From: Oscillospiraceae bacterium
GTDB taxonomy: Bacteria > Bacillota > Clostridia > Oscillospirales > CAG-272
NCBI GenBank assembly: GCA_022009675.1
Contig: CP091718.1
Coordinates: forward strand, 434,001 to 498,000
Direction of reading: 5' to 3'
Length of the DNA stretch: 64,000 bases
Shown here piece after piece: positions 56,312 through 64,000 of the stretch. Within the stretch, counting starts at the first letter, position 1. Each line of letters opens with the position of its first letter. The notes below the pieces were generated by a model. The model did no database searches, was not told where the DNA came from, and saw only the letters and a program-made list of their open reading frames with translations. A program made the translations under genes and the position numbers.

Positions 56312-56571
56312 ACCGGAGCATCCGTTCTATGCCCCCGAGAAGGGTTGGACAAGCGCAATTGACCTCAGAGCCGGTGATATTCTCGTCATGCTCAATGGCG
56401 AGTATGTCGTTGTCGAACAGGTTCAGCATGAGCTGCTGGAAAGCCCGGAGACAACATATAACTTCGAGGTTGAGGACTTTCATACTTATTATGTCGGTGA
56501 CATATCTGTTTTAGTACACAATGCTTGCAAAGCCGCCAAAAAAGCAGGATTACCGACAAAAGGAAAAATTA
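56312..56571 (+). pseudogene. PT-HINT domain fragment 1 with truncated tip
   Basis: Reads PFYAPEKGWTSAIDLRAGDI, LVMLNGEYVVVEQVQHELLE, TYNFEVEDFHTYYVGD and the terminal VLVHN of polymorphic-toxin Hint domains, which cut off the toxin tip. After VHN only ACKAAKKAGLPTKGKIRKT remains because IS copy A follows. The 5' part is replaced by the MITE end. One of four such fragments here. Confidence 0.8.
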
Positions 56572-57278
56572 GGAAAACACTGATTAATGTAGACCTTACA
56601 AAAATATTCAAAAAGTAGTATAATAGAGGAAAGCAAAGCAAGGCAGGTGTGCGGTATGAAAGATCAGATACCATTGACGGATGTTGAATACGGAAACCGG
56701 AAAAAGACGACGAAGCGGGAGGAATTTCTCAACAAGATGGAAGAGATCATCCCGTGGAAAGCATGGGTAGAAATGATCAGACCGTACTATCCGAAGGGAG
56801 AGCATGGGCGACCTGTTCGGGGTATCGAGACGATGCTACGGATGTATCTGATGCAGACATGGTTCAACCTGTCCGACGAAGGGACAGAGGACGCCATATA
56901 TGACAGCTACGCCATGCGTAGTTTTTCCTTGGCATAAATTTTATGACGGAACAGGTTCCGGATGCGACAACCTTGCTGAAGTTCCGAAACAGGAGGATGT
57001 CATAAAGGATGAACACCTGTCCCAAATCGATTACCGCATTTGTAAGCGTCCCTCCAGCCTGAAAAACATCCAAAGACTATGAGGGGATCAACTGGGAAAA
57101 AGCAAATGGAAAATCGTATCTCGTCGATTCGCTGTTGGGGATGAAAAAAACCGGCTCAGGCGGTGCTTGCGTGGCTGTTTTTTTCGACTTTTTGCTTGTG
57201 ATCCTTGATGTTTTATTCATCATTTTATGCATGATTGAATGTTCGGGAGATTTGGAGGCGAGTTATTCAGCAGTTCCG
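56572..57278 (+). mobile_element. IS5-family insertion sequence, copy A (doubly deleted)
   Basis: Left end GGAAAACACTGATTAATG, right end (reverse) CGGAACTGCTGAATAA. Transposase starts at 56656 (MKDQIPLTDVEYGNRKKTTK, KAWVEMIRPYYPKGEHGRPV, TMLRMYLMQTWFNLSDEGTE), then jumps from LLKFRN to KDEHLSQIDYRICKRPSS, so the catalytic middle is missing. A second ~220-bp deletion relative to copy B removes CKVEHAFLIVKRDFGYRK. Cannot encode an active transposase. Confidence 0.82.
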
Positions 57279-57296
57279 TAGAAGGAGGTACAGTAT

Positions 57297-57988
57297 ATGT
57301 TTTTGACCGAAAACAGCATTCAGGATATTTTTCTGACGGGAAACCTTAAAAATTCTGCTTTAGCTGAAGAATTTCACAAGCAACTTCATGAAAAATACAA
57401 AATTCAGGTCTTTGTTTCATATTACTGCGAGGAAACACAAAATTCTCTGACATTATTGGTTCGTACAGACGATCAATCAACTATTCGTGTTTCTCAAAAC
57501 CATAATTTATCATTTCACGACGATGAAATGGCAGAATCGTTTTTTTCCGGATTCTTTATCCGATTATGGAACGATATTCAATTTCGTATCACCGGGTATT
57601 ACCGAGAAAACAAACCCGAAAGGAACATCATGATGGAATATTTCCGATCTTTACAACTGTTCAGATCGAGTCATTTGATGCAATCGGCAAGTGGCATATC
57701 ACGGTGAACACCTGCCATTTTCGTGCATTTGCATCTGTTCGCTGCGAATATCCTTCCATCGTCAAAGTTCTGCCATATCCTACAAGCGAGGGCTATTCTC
57801 ATCTTGTTGTAATCAATGGTTTGCTATCACAGAAACAACAGGATCAGATTCAGCATCGGATGTTCTCCTGCCTTCAAAATTATGATCATTTTCACATTTT
57901 TACGGAAAGCAGTTATCATCCTGTATTCAAATGTTTGAATGACATACCGCCGGAGGAATTGTCAAGGCTGCAATCAGAAATTGTGTAG
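57297..57988 (+). CDS. Hypothetical protein, first of a paralogous pair (one frameshift)
   Basis: About 230 residues; ATG 57297 with GAAGGAGGT upstream. Begins MFLTENSIQDIFLTGNLKNS, continues LAEEFHKQLHEKYKIQVFVS and LLVRTDDQSTIRV; after a shift at ~57645 it ends FHIFTESSYHPVFKCLNDIP. Soluble, low GC, no recognised family. Shares the pattern of the next gene: an EF/SF-helix plus K-x-I-x-V strand near residue 25-45, and a C-terminal (E/D)-(S/T)-YHP motif. Lies between two IS copies. Confidence 0.55.
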
Positions 57989-58000
57989 TAAAGGAAAAAA

Positions 58001-58853
58001 ATGGAACAGATTGAACTTTCCCGACCGGATATCCGAGCAGTGATTCATTCCGGTCGGGCAGAGCAAAGCCCACTTGCCGCCTCTTTCATAAAAAAGGTGA
58101 TGTATCAGTTTGATATTGAAATTGTTGCTTGCTATGCAGAATCCTATGAAAGCATGGTGATTCCGAAAACAACGCAAAAGCATGGGCTGTTTCGAAAGCC
58201 AACATCGGCAAAAACTTCCGGAGCATCCTGAATTTGAACGATCGCTGTTTGTGACGGTTTATGTGAAAGAGACCTTCTCAAAATGCAACAATTTGATAAT
58301 GGATGGAATGAAATTACAAATCATGTCATTGTTTTTGCAAACACTGGAAGAATTTCATGTGTCCGTTCCATATCCCAGATTGCTCACTCTGGAGGAACAG
58401 CAAGCATATGGATTTGTAGGTCAGCATCCGGATCAGCGTGACAGCAGCCGGATTATTCATCCAAACGAAGTACCAATGCAAAAAAATGTATTGAGTGTAG
58501 AATCTTTTGTCGGTCTTGCTTTGTGGCATATCTATTCGGATAGCTGCAGAGCAATTCAAAGATATTTGCGGGAACAAAAAAATTACCCGTCAATCCGGGT
58601 GTTCTGCCACTGGGACAAAGAACAAGAACAGGAAACACTTTGGCTGTGCTTTTCGTTTCGGTGGGAACTGGAAGAATTTTTAACCCGTCCTGATGCTTTG
58701 GAAATTCGTCATGCCTGTATGCAACGCATCCAAAAACATGACAAATGGGGATTGGTAAATGATGAAACCTATCACCCACTTCTGAAAGTTTGGAGTGAAT
58801 TGGATTCCGAAACAAGATCCAATTTAGCAAGAGATGATCAAAATGATGTATAG
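58001..58853 (+). CDS. Hypothetical protein, second of a paralogous pair (one frameshift)
   Basis: About 283 residues; 12 bp after the previous gene. MEQIELSRPDIRAVIHSGRA, LAASFIKKVMYQFDIEIVAC, then after a shift at ~58190 SLFVTVYVKETFSKCNNLIM, RLLTLEEQQAYGFVGQHPDQ and the end NDETYHPLLKVWSELDSETR. The helix-strand start and the YHP end mirror the upstream gene. No function assigned; the place in a toxin/immunity region suggests an accessory or immunity role, as inference only. Confidence 0.55.
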
Positions 58854-58914
58854 AGGCTCTGTTAAGAATTTTCTGTAAAAGGGGCAATTTATCGGCAAAG
58901 AGCGTATATTTTTA

Positions 58915-59829
58915 GGGAAACACTGATTAATGTCAGTCTTGCAAAAATATTCGAAAAGTAGTATAATAGAGGAAAGCAAAGCAAGGCAGGTGTGCGGTAT
59001 GAAAGATCAGATAACATTGACGGATGTTGAATACGGAAACCGGAAAAAGACGACGAAGCGGGAGGAATTTCTCAACAAGATGGAAGAGATCATCCCGTGG
59101 AAAGCATGGGTAGAAATGATCAGACCGTACTATCCGAAGGGAGAGCATGGGCGACCTGTTCGGGGTATCGAGACGATGCTACGGATGTATCTGATGCAGA
59201 CATGGTTCAACCTGTCCGACGAAGGGACAGAGGACGCCATATATGACAGCTACGCCATGCGTAGTTTTCTTGGCATAAATTTTATGACGGAACAGGTTCC
59301 GGATGCGACAACCTTGCTGAAGTTCCGAAACAGGAGGATGTCATAAAGGATGAACACCTGTCCCAAATCGATTACCGCATTTGTAAGCGTCCTTCCAGCC
59401 TGAAAACATCCAAAGACTATGAGGGAATCAACTGGGAAAAGCAAATGGAAAATCGCATCTCATCGATTCGCTGTAAGGTAGAGCACGCCTTTCTCATAGT
59501 CAAACGGGATTTCGGGTATAGGAAAGTTGCATACCGTGGCATTGCCAAGAATATGAACCGGTTCCATGTTCTGTTCGGGTGTGCCAACCTGTTGATGTGC
59601 ATCCGGACCGGGCGAACCGAACAGTTCCGGAATAAACAAGTTGCGCCTATAGCGGGATAACTATGCCCATTTGAGGGTAATTCCCCCTCATTGGGGATGA
59701 AAAACCGGCTCAGGCGGTGCTTGCGTGGCTGTTTTTCGACTTTTGCTTGTGATCCTTGATGTTTTTATTCACCATTTTATGCATGATTGAATGTTCGGGA
59801 GATTTGGAGGCGAGTTATTCAGCGGTTCC
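58915..59829 (+). mobile_element. IS5-family insertion sequence, copy B (internally deleted)
   Basis: Flanked by TTA at 58912-58914 and 59830-59832, a likely 3-bp target duplication. Ends GGGAAACACTGATTAA and (reverse) GGAACCGCTGAATAA. Transposase pseudogene 58999-59660: N-terminus as in copy A, the same LLKFRN-to-KDEHLSQ deletion, but the C-terminal KVEHAFLIVKRDFGYRKVAY and GIAKNMNRFHVLFGCANLLM is kept. A promoter (TTGCAA, 17 bp, TATAAT) precedes the start. Confidence 0.85.
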
Positions 59830-59991
59830 TTAGTGATTAATCTCGCAAGAGGTTTCTTCTTATACTTATACTCAGTGTTTGCGTGCTTTTGCATACTCTT
59901 GAACTCTATAAAGAAGCGATTCAATTGAAAAATCCATATGCAATAATTTTAGTATACACTTTCATTGATCAAACTCTTATATAAAGATCAT

Positions 59992-60460
59992 TCATATGGT
60001 GCAACAGCAACTTCTTTCCATACCTCGATAAACAGATGCCGTTTCTGGGCTATTTTTCTGCATGTCAGCAAGGCTGAGTTCTGTCCCAATGTGCATATAA
60101 TAATCATACCCGGGTTCCCATATAAAGTCTTTTGCGATTATTTGTCCCCAGCAGTATTCTCTCATGCAATCCCGAATAAATTGACGCACCGATTCAATAT
60201 TCAGCGTTTTGTTTTTTTCGCCAGCAACGCTTCTTTCCTGGCTCGATATAAGCTATTTTTACCTCTTTGATGCTGGAGCTTTCAATGACATCAACAACAA
60301 AATCGATGTATTCGGTTTCCACACGCTCATATTCCGGCATTGTCAGTTTAGCACCGTTATAAACAGTTCCCACATCATAGATAGAAGTCCATTCCTCCCT
60401 TTGGTATATACCATCAACACGATAAAGCGGGTTATACTTGGATAATCGAAAATAGTTCAT
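59992..60460 (-). CDS. Probable immunity protein for the Ntox21-like tip (one frameshift)
   Basis: About 155 residues joined across a T-run at ~60205-60212. Begins MNYFRLSKYNPLYRVDGIYQ, REEWTSIYDVGTVYNGAKL, then EYIDFVVDVIESSSIKEVKI and ends DFIWEPGYDYYMHIGTELS. Soluble, acidic. It starts right after the toxin stop, with the AGGAGG ribosome-binding site inside the last toxin codons, the classic toxin-immunity arrangement. Confidence 0.6.
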
Positions 60461-60462
60461 TT

Positions 60463-60985
60463 TTAACCTCCTATACGGATATCAAGCCATCTACTAAAGG
60501 TTCCAGTTCTTGTTTCCCTTCTGAGTAAGTTCTTTACAGAACTTGCGGCTTTCCACACTCCTCCGCTATGAGAATCGACATCTCTGGCTATGTATCTCAT
60601 TTTAGAAGAAGCTTTCGGATTTACAAATACTTCTTATGCCCATGAGATAATTCCTTAGTGGGAGAATACCCTAATTGTGAAGCCACCTTTCTTACCTCTC
60701 CGTCAGTTGATATCTTTTTTTAAATTATCACATGCATTATGTGCAAGAATGGAATATTTGCCTACATAATAAGTATGATAGTCCTCAACCTCAAAGTTAT
60801 ATGTCGTTTCCGGGCTTTCCAGCAGCTCATGCTGAACTTGTTCGACAACAACATACTCGCCGTTAAGCATAACGAGAATATCGCCAGCTCTAAGATCAAC
60901 CGCGCTTGTCCAACCCTTTTTGGGGACATAGAACGGGTGCATAGGCGTGCAGGTAATCTCCTCATCGGCTACCTTTACACGGAAT
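60463..60985 (-). pseudogene. PT-HINT fragment 2 with Ntox21-like toxin tip (frameshifts)
   Basis: Hint part: EEITCTPMHPFYVPKKGW, DILVMLNGEYVVVEQVQHEL, TYNFEVEDYHTYYVGKY, SILAHNACD. Tip after shifts at ~60715 (A7 run) and ~60645: GEVRKVASQLGYSPTKELSH, NPKASSKMRYIARDVDSHSG, GVWKAASSVKNLL and FSRWLDIRIGG. The DVDSHxGGVWK block matches what I know of the Ntox21 family of predicted nuclease toxins. The 5' end is cut at ~60985, so no full toxin is made from here. Confidence 0.65.
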
Positions 60986-61364
60986 CAAACTTATGGGATA
61001 CGCAATCCCCCGGATTTTAAGTGACCCCCTGCCCAAACCATATAAATATAGTTTTGGCAGGGATTTTTATTGTGTGTTTCGAATTAGCACACCACTTTTA
61101 TATCAAAAAACAGTGTGCTAAAGTTTTATGACACGGTCACTATAACAAGTGCGAAATTTTTGTGGGTATAAAATTGCTCCATGGAAAAAATCGTCTTATT
61201 CACCGTTTTTACAATTCGCGCGTTCTACATAGTTTCTTATATAATTGGATTTTTCGGTATGTCTGTTGTCAAGGCAGTATAAAATATTATAACACAGAGA
61301 TGGAGTCAGCATATTTTTTTCCATGGCTTAAATATTTCCAACAAATCGTATTTTTGTGAAGCAA
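60986..61364. other. AT-rich region without a supportable gene
   Basis: Contains a terminator-like hairpin at 61025-61062 (CCCTGCC...GGCAGGG then ATTTTTAT). No open frame with family likeness on either strand. Probably the scar between two displaced modules. Confidence 0.5.
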
Positions 61365-61755
61365 TCATTGCACATGTATATTTTTAATAAGTTGAAATAA
61401 TGCCTCCTCTATCTTCAGTTTATTCAGCTTAACCAATTGAAAAAACGACAGCGGACAGTGTGCAAGACCTATTAAAATTGACATTCTGTATTCACCATTG
61501 TACTCAAGCAATGCTGAGAAAAACTGTATCCGTAATTTCCATCGGCGTTACAGATATTATCAAAGCAGACAAAAATCGTTCTATACAATAGTTATTTTGA
61601 CTTTGTGAAATAAGCTTCATAAATACATTTTCCTCAATCACTCCATCATATGTATTACGAAAACACTGTATATCATCTTCTGCATTTTCAATAATCATCT
61701 GATGCTGATTAGGAAAATCGATTATGCTGAGTATAAGTGCATTTATGTTTTCCAT
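61365..61755 (-). CDS. Probable immunity protein of Hint module 3 (one frameshift)
   Basis: About 129 residues, all helical. MENINALILSIIDFPNQHQM, IENAEDDIQCFRNTYDGVIE, then after a shift at ~61520 FFSALLEYNGEYRMSILIGL and ALFQLIKNIHVQ. ATG 61755 follows the toxin stop by 2 bp; GGAGG lies in the last toxin codons. No recognised family. Confidence 0.55.
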
Positions 61756-61757
61756 GG

Positions 61758-62275
61758 TTATCCTCCCTTTACAGGGTAATATTTTTTGATGCCATCAATT
61801 ATCAACTTTCTATATTTAGAAACAAACCTAGTTACTCCCTGTGATTTATCCCCTTTGATAATGTTTCCATCAATGCCCACTTTAGCCACCCTCTTTCCGT
61901 TACGCAAAAATATGAGCATGTGGTGCCTCTGTTTCATTAAATTCATTTACAATTGCTTTGAAATCTCCGTCTTTTGCAACGCACTGATTATGCACCAATA
62001 CCGGCTCGTCACCGACATAATAAGTATGAAAGTCCTCAACCTCGAAATTATATGTTGTTTCGGGGCTTTCCAGCAATTCGTGCTGAACCTGTTCGACAAC
62101 AACATACTCGCCATTGAGCATGACGAGAATATCACCGGCTCTGAGGTCAATTGCGCTTGTCCAACCCCTTGACAGGAGAATAGAACGGAGCATCGGTGTA
62201 CAGGTAATCTCCTCACCGTTCACCTTTACATGAACCCATTCCTCAGTCTCATTCCGGAAGATCTGAACAACTCTC
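61758..62275 (-). pseudogene. PT-HINT fragment 3 with PHAHIF-type tip (frameshifts)
   Basis: Hint part: VVQIFRNETEEWVHVKVNGE, EITCTPM, GWTSAIDLRAGDILVMLNGE, TYNFEVEDFHTYYVGDEPVL, VHN. Tip: QCVAKDGDFKAIVNEFNETE, then across a shift at ~61915 PHAHIFLRNGKRVAKVGIDG and VSKYRKLIIDGIKKYYPVKG. The tip is only ~75 residues and basic at its end; family not identified. Shifts also at ~62165-62190 in the Hint part. Confidence 0.65.
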
Positions 62276-62288
62276 TTTCCGCAAAGGC

Positions 62289-62651
62289 TTATTTGTGATA
62301 AATTATCTTCAAATCGCCGTCAACAAACCCTGCTGAAATGCAATCCGCAGAAGTGAATTGGTTGGGTGTACAACACGACCGCAAATAATCTTTCACTAAT
62401 GCAACAAAGGATTCCAATGCCGTTTTTCCAACCATCTGCGGAAAAAAATGTTATAGATCTTCACCCGAAGTATAATCCGGATCACACGCCCAATCATCAT
62501 TTTTCTAAGTCATATTTTTTTGCAACCGATAAGTTGAACGTCAAATTGATTTTTTTCGCTTCGCATTCATACAGATTAAAGTTAAAGGCAATTACTTCTT
62601 TTAGGAATTCGTTCCTCTAATTGCTTTTTCCAACCAAATGTTAAACTTCAT
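62289..62651 (-). CDS. Probable immunity protein (several frameshifts)
   Basis: About 118 residues reconstructed: MKFNIWLEKAI, FLKEVIAFNFNLYECEAKKI, DLENDDWACDPDYTSGEDLY, VALVKDYLRSCC, and the end SAGFVDGDLKIIYHK. The NLYEC, DDWAC and GFVDGDL blocks resemble immunity proteins I recall from polymorphic toxin loci. AGGAGC lies before ATG 62651, overlapping the stop of the fragment upstream. Its end touches the start of Hint fragment 3. Confidence 0.5.
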
Positions 62652-62661
62652 GTTTTTGCTC

Positions 62662-62800
62662 CTATTTATACATTATTCTCGGATAAGTTACAATATAATC
62701 AGCCAATTTATTGGAATACTTTATAAATTTAGTCTTATCACCTGCGGCAACAACGTCAAACGATTTTACTTTTTTGCAACGCAAATTGATGGTAATTTGA
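62662..62800 (-). pseudogene. Orphan toxin tip upstream of the 62.3-62.65 kb immunity gene
   Basis: About 45 residues: YHQFALQKVKSFDVVAAGDK, TKFIKYSNKLADYIVTYPRI and MYK, with a shift in an A6 run. No Hint or start precedes it, so it is the end of a displaced toxin. Family unknown. Confidence 0.4.
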
Positions 62801-62844
62801 GGTGTGTCTGCCCATATGATTGGTTACAGCCCTGATTGTCGGAA

Positions 62845-62872
62845 GCTATCACCGCTAAATTGCGGTGATAGC
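62845..62872 (-). terminator. Hairpin after the module 4 immunity gene
   Basis: 11-bp stem GCTATCACCGC / GCGGTGATAGC with a 6-base loop, 60 bp beyond the stop at 62932. No T-run of note. Confidence 0.55.
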
Positions 62873-62931
62873 CTTAAACCCAAATTACTATACATGGATG
62901 AACTTCATCTCGGTGATAATTTACAATACTT

Positions 62932-63096
62932 TAATGTACAGCATTTTTAGGGTCAACAAGCAACTTCTCTAAACAATCAATATGACAGTATAATTCTTGA
63001 GATGCTTTACTGCCTTGAAGTTTCTTTTATAATTAGTCGAGTCCCTTGTTCCGGGTTGAGAATTGTTTTACTGCAAAAGCAACACTTAAAATTCAT
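62932..63096 (-). CDS. Small Cys-rich immunity-like protein of module 4 (one frameshift)
   Basis: About 56 residues: MNFKCCFCSKTILNPEQGTR, then a shift at ~63013 and SQELYCHIDCLEKLLVDPKN. Four cysteines (CCFC ... C ... C with His) suggest a zinc ribbon. ATG 63096 lies one base after the toxin tip's stop (TAATATG). Too short for the usual 60-codon cut-off but well placed. Confidence 0.5.
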
Positions 63097-63097
63097 A

Positions 63098-63718
63098 TTA
63101 ACGCCACCCATAATTTCTCGCTAAATTCTTCAGGCCATGTTTGGTTACATCCTTTATATATGTGACAATTTGACCTCTTGTATTTTCGACTAATACCCTA
63201 TGGTTATTTGATGTTACTTGTCTAATATATACCGTTGCACCATCCGCCTGATGTTTAATGTTGGTTGAAGCATTTTAATAAATCATACTCGCGTTGAGTA
63301 AGTCCTCTTTCACCGATCCTAATATCACCATGAGTTGTTGCTGGAGCGTCAGTCAAGTCGCACCGATTATGCACCAGCACTGACTTTTTCGCCCACATAA
63401 TAAGTATGGTAGTCCTCAACCTCGAAGTTATATGTCGTCTCCGGACTTTCCAGCAATTCATGCTGAACCTGTTCGACAACGACATACTCGCCGTTGAGCA
63501 TAACGAGAATAACGCCTGCTCTGAGGTCAATGGCACTTGTCCACCCCTTAACCGGTGAATAGAACGGATGGTTGGGCGTACAAGTGATTTTCTCGCCATC
63601 AACCGTTATATGAACCCATTCCTCGGTCTCGTTGCGGAACAGCTGAACAACTTCCTTGAGAGCAGTTTCACCGGTTTCTTCGTCGGTTGCCCATACAAGA
63701 TCACCGGGTTCAATACTA
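63098..63718 (-). pseudogene. PT-HINT fragment 4 with GATVYIRQV-type tip (frameshifts)
   Basis: The longest Hint fragment: HSIEPGDLVWATDEETGETA, VVQLFRNETEEWVHITVDGE, ITCTPNHPFYSPVKGWTSAI, then VVVEQVQHELLE, EVEDYHTYYVGEK, VLVHN. Tip: THGDIRIGERGLTQREYDLL and, after a shift at ~63262, ADGATVYIRQVTSNNHRVLV and HGLKNLARNYGWR. The LARNYGW end is common in Rhs/polymorphic toxins of unknown activity. The N-terminal nucleophile Cys of the Hint domain is missing because the frame joins intron-like DNA at ~63715. Confidence 0.65.
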
Positions 63719-64000
63719 TGGCCTCTGCTGACTTCTCATAGTTCGTTGTTACTATGTTTCGTTTCGAGTAAGTCTACTCCTACGCACCTATGAGATCTCA
63801 CGGGATAAGTCAATGCTCTTTCCTCGTCTACCTGCTCGGTCTACGCAATAGGGTTACGGTTACCTTTTGGACTTCGTTGCCTTTGGCCAACTTATCCGCC
63901 TATTACGCCTTCGTACCGAGTTTCTGTCCGTCAGGCTACGATTTCGCTATCCCTTCTTTCAGCCTGCACCTCACTATATAAACCTTGGGAGTCGCTTTCG
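63719..64000 (-). mobile_element. Probable 5' part of a group II intron, truncated
   Basis: On the minus strand the sequence has no coding character but resembles structured group II intron RNA: GTAGCCTGACGGACAGAAAC, AAGTTGGCCAAAGGCAACGA, and GAAGTCAGCAGAGGCCATAG, which I recall just upstream of intron reverse-transcriptase genes. No reverse transcriptase follows; the sequence passes into Hint fragment 4. The intron's true 5' end lies outside the window. Confidence 0.5.

Noticed and set aside
56572..59829. A functional composite transposon carrying the 57.3-58.85 kb genes
   Set aside because: Both IS copies lack the central part of the transposase and copy A has a further deletion, so they cannot move by themselves.

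Overview
The first ~46.4 kb is GC-rich chromosomal core of a Gram-positive anaerobe. The gene order fits Clostridia, probably an Oscillospirales/Ruminococcaceae-like gut organism. Evidence: a miaA/yggS/sepF/yggT/ylmH/ileS cluster, yceD-rpmF, nrdR, ktrBA, a DUF1836 regulator, a full pyr operon with pyrK and pyrI, a Pst/PhoU/PhoBR locus, and sigma-70-type promoters with 15-18 bp spacers. The taxonomic placement is an inference from gene content, not from a marker tree. Very many core genes, including essential ones (ileS, sepF, nrdR, pyr genes, phoB), are broken by single-base indels, mostly in homopolymers. I read these as sequencing/assembly errors and annotate each such gene as one CDS, giving the approximate shift position.

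Layout. 0-8 kb (minus strand): one long transcription unit from a promoter at ~8.05 kb: queA, an MBL-fold hydrolase, miaA, an HlyD-like protein, yggS, sepF, yggT, ylmH, ileS (ileS leaves the window). 8.3-9.2: dapA. 9.4-14.4 (minus): a secreted surface protein with a C-terminal membrane anchor, a GH78 rhamnosidase-like enzyme, and a YhcC-type radical SAM protein. 14.5-19: a G-rich ~190-bp tandem repeat array and an inverted copy of it, on either side of a CmpB-type membrane protein and the KtrB/KtrA potassium uptake pair. 19-21.7: DUF11 surface-type protein and an orphan membrane protein under an operator-containing promoter. 21.7-24.5 (minus): radical SAM/Cys-cluster protein/small membrane protein unit, nrdR, ASRT-family protein. 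24.6-25.6: yceD-rpmF. 25.7-30.5 (minus): OmpR-type two-component system with TVP38 protein, bioY, GNAT, DUF1836. 30.5-32.3: DegV and hemolysin III. 32.4-39.3: pyrC-K-D-F-(HAD phosphatase)-E-B-I with a possible leader attenuator. 39.4-46.4: pstS, a fused pstC-pstA, pstB, phoU, phoB, phoR.

From ~46.5 kb GC drops and the window becomes an accessory region. It holds an XRE/TPR regulator bracketed by 110-bp direct repeats (one abutting tRNA-Trp), two tRNAs, several degenerate insertion sequences and MITEs, and, from ~50 kb to the end, a dense collection of polymorphic-toxin modules. Four fragments of the same PT-HINT pretoxin domain and one Rhs core fragment each run into a different C-terminal tip. 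Most tips are followed within a few bases by a small gene positioned like an immunity gene. One tip resembles Ntox21. No full-length toxin gene is present, so this looks like a reservoir or graveyard of displaced toxin tips and immunity genes, shuffled by recombination in the shared Hint sequence and by IS activity. A piece that looks like the 5' part of a group II intron joins the last Hint fragment at the right edge.

The core operons work in recognisable groups: tRNA modification and cell-division proteins, pyrimidine synthesis, phosphate sensing and uptake, and potassium uptake. The accessory region is best read as an interbacterial competition locus.
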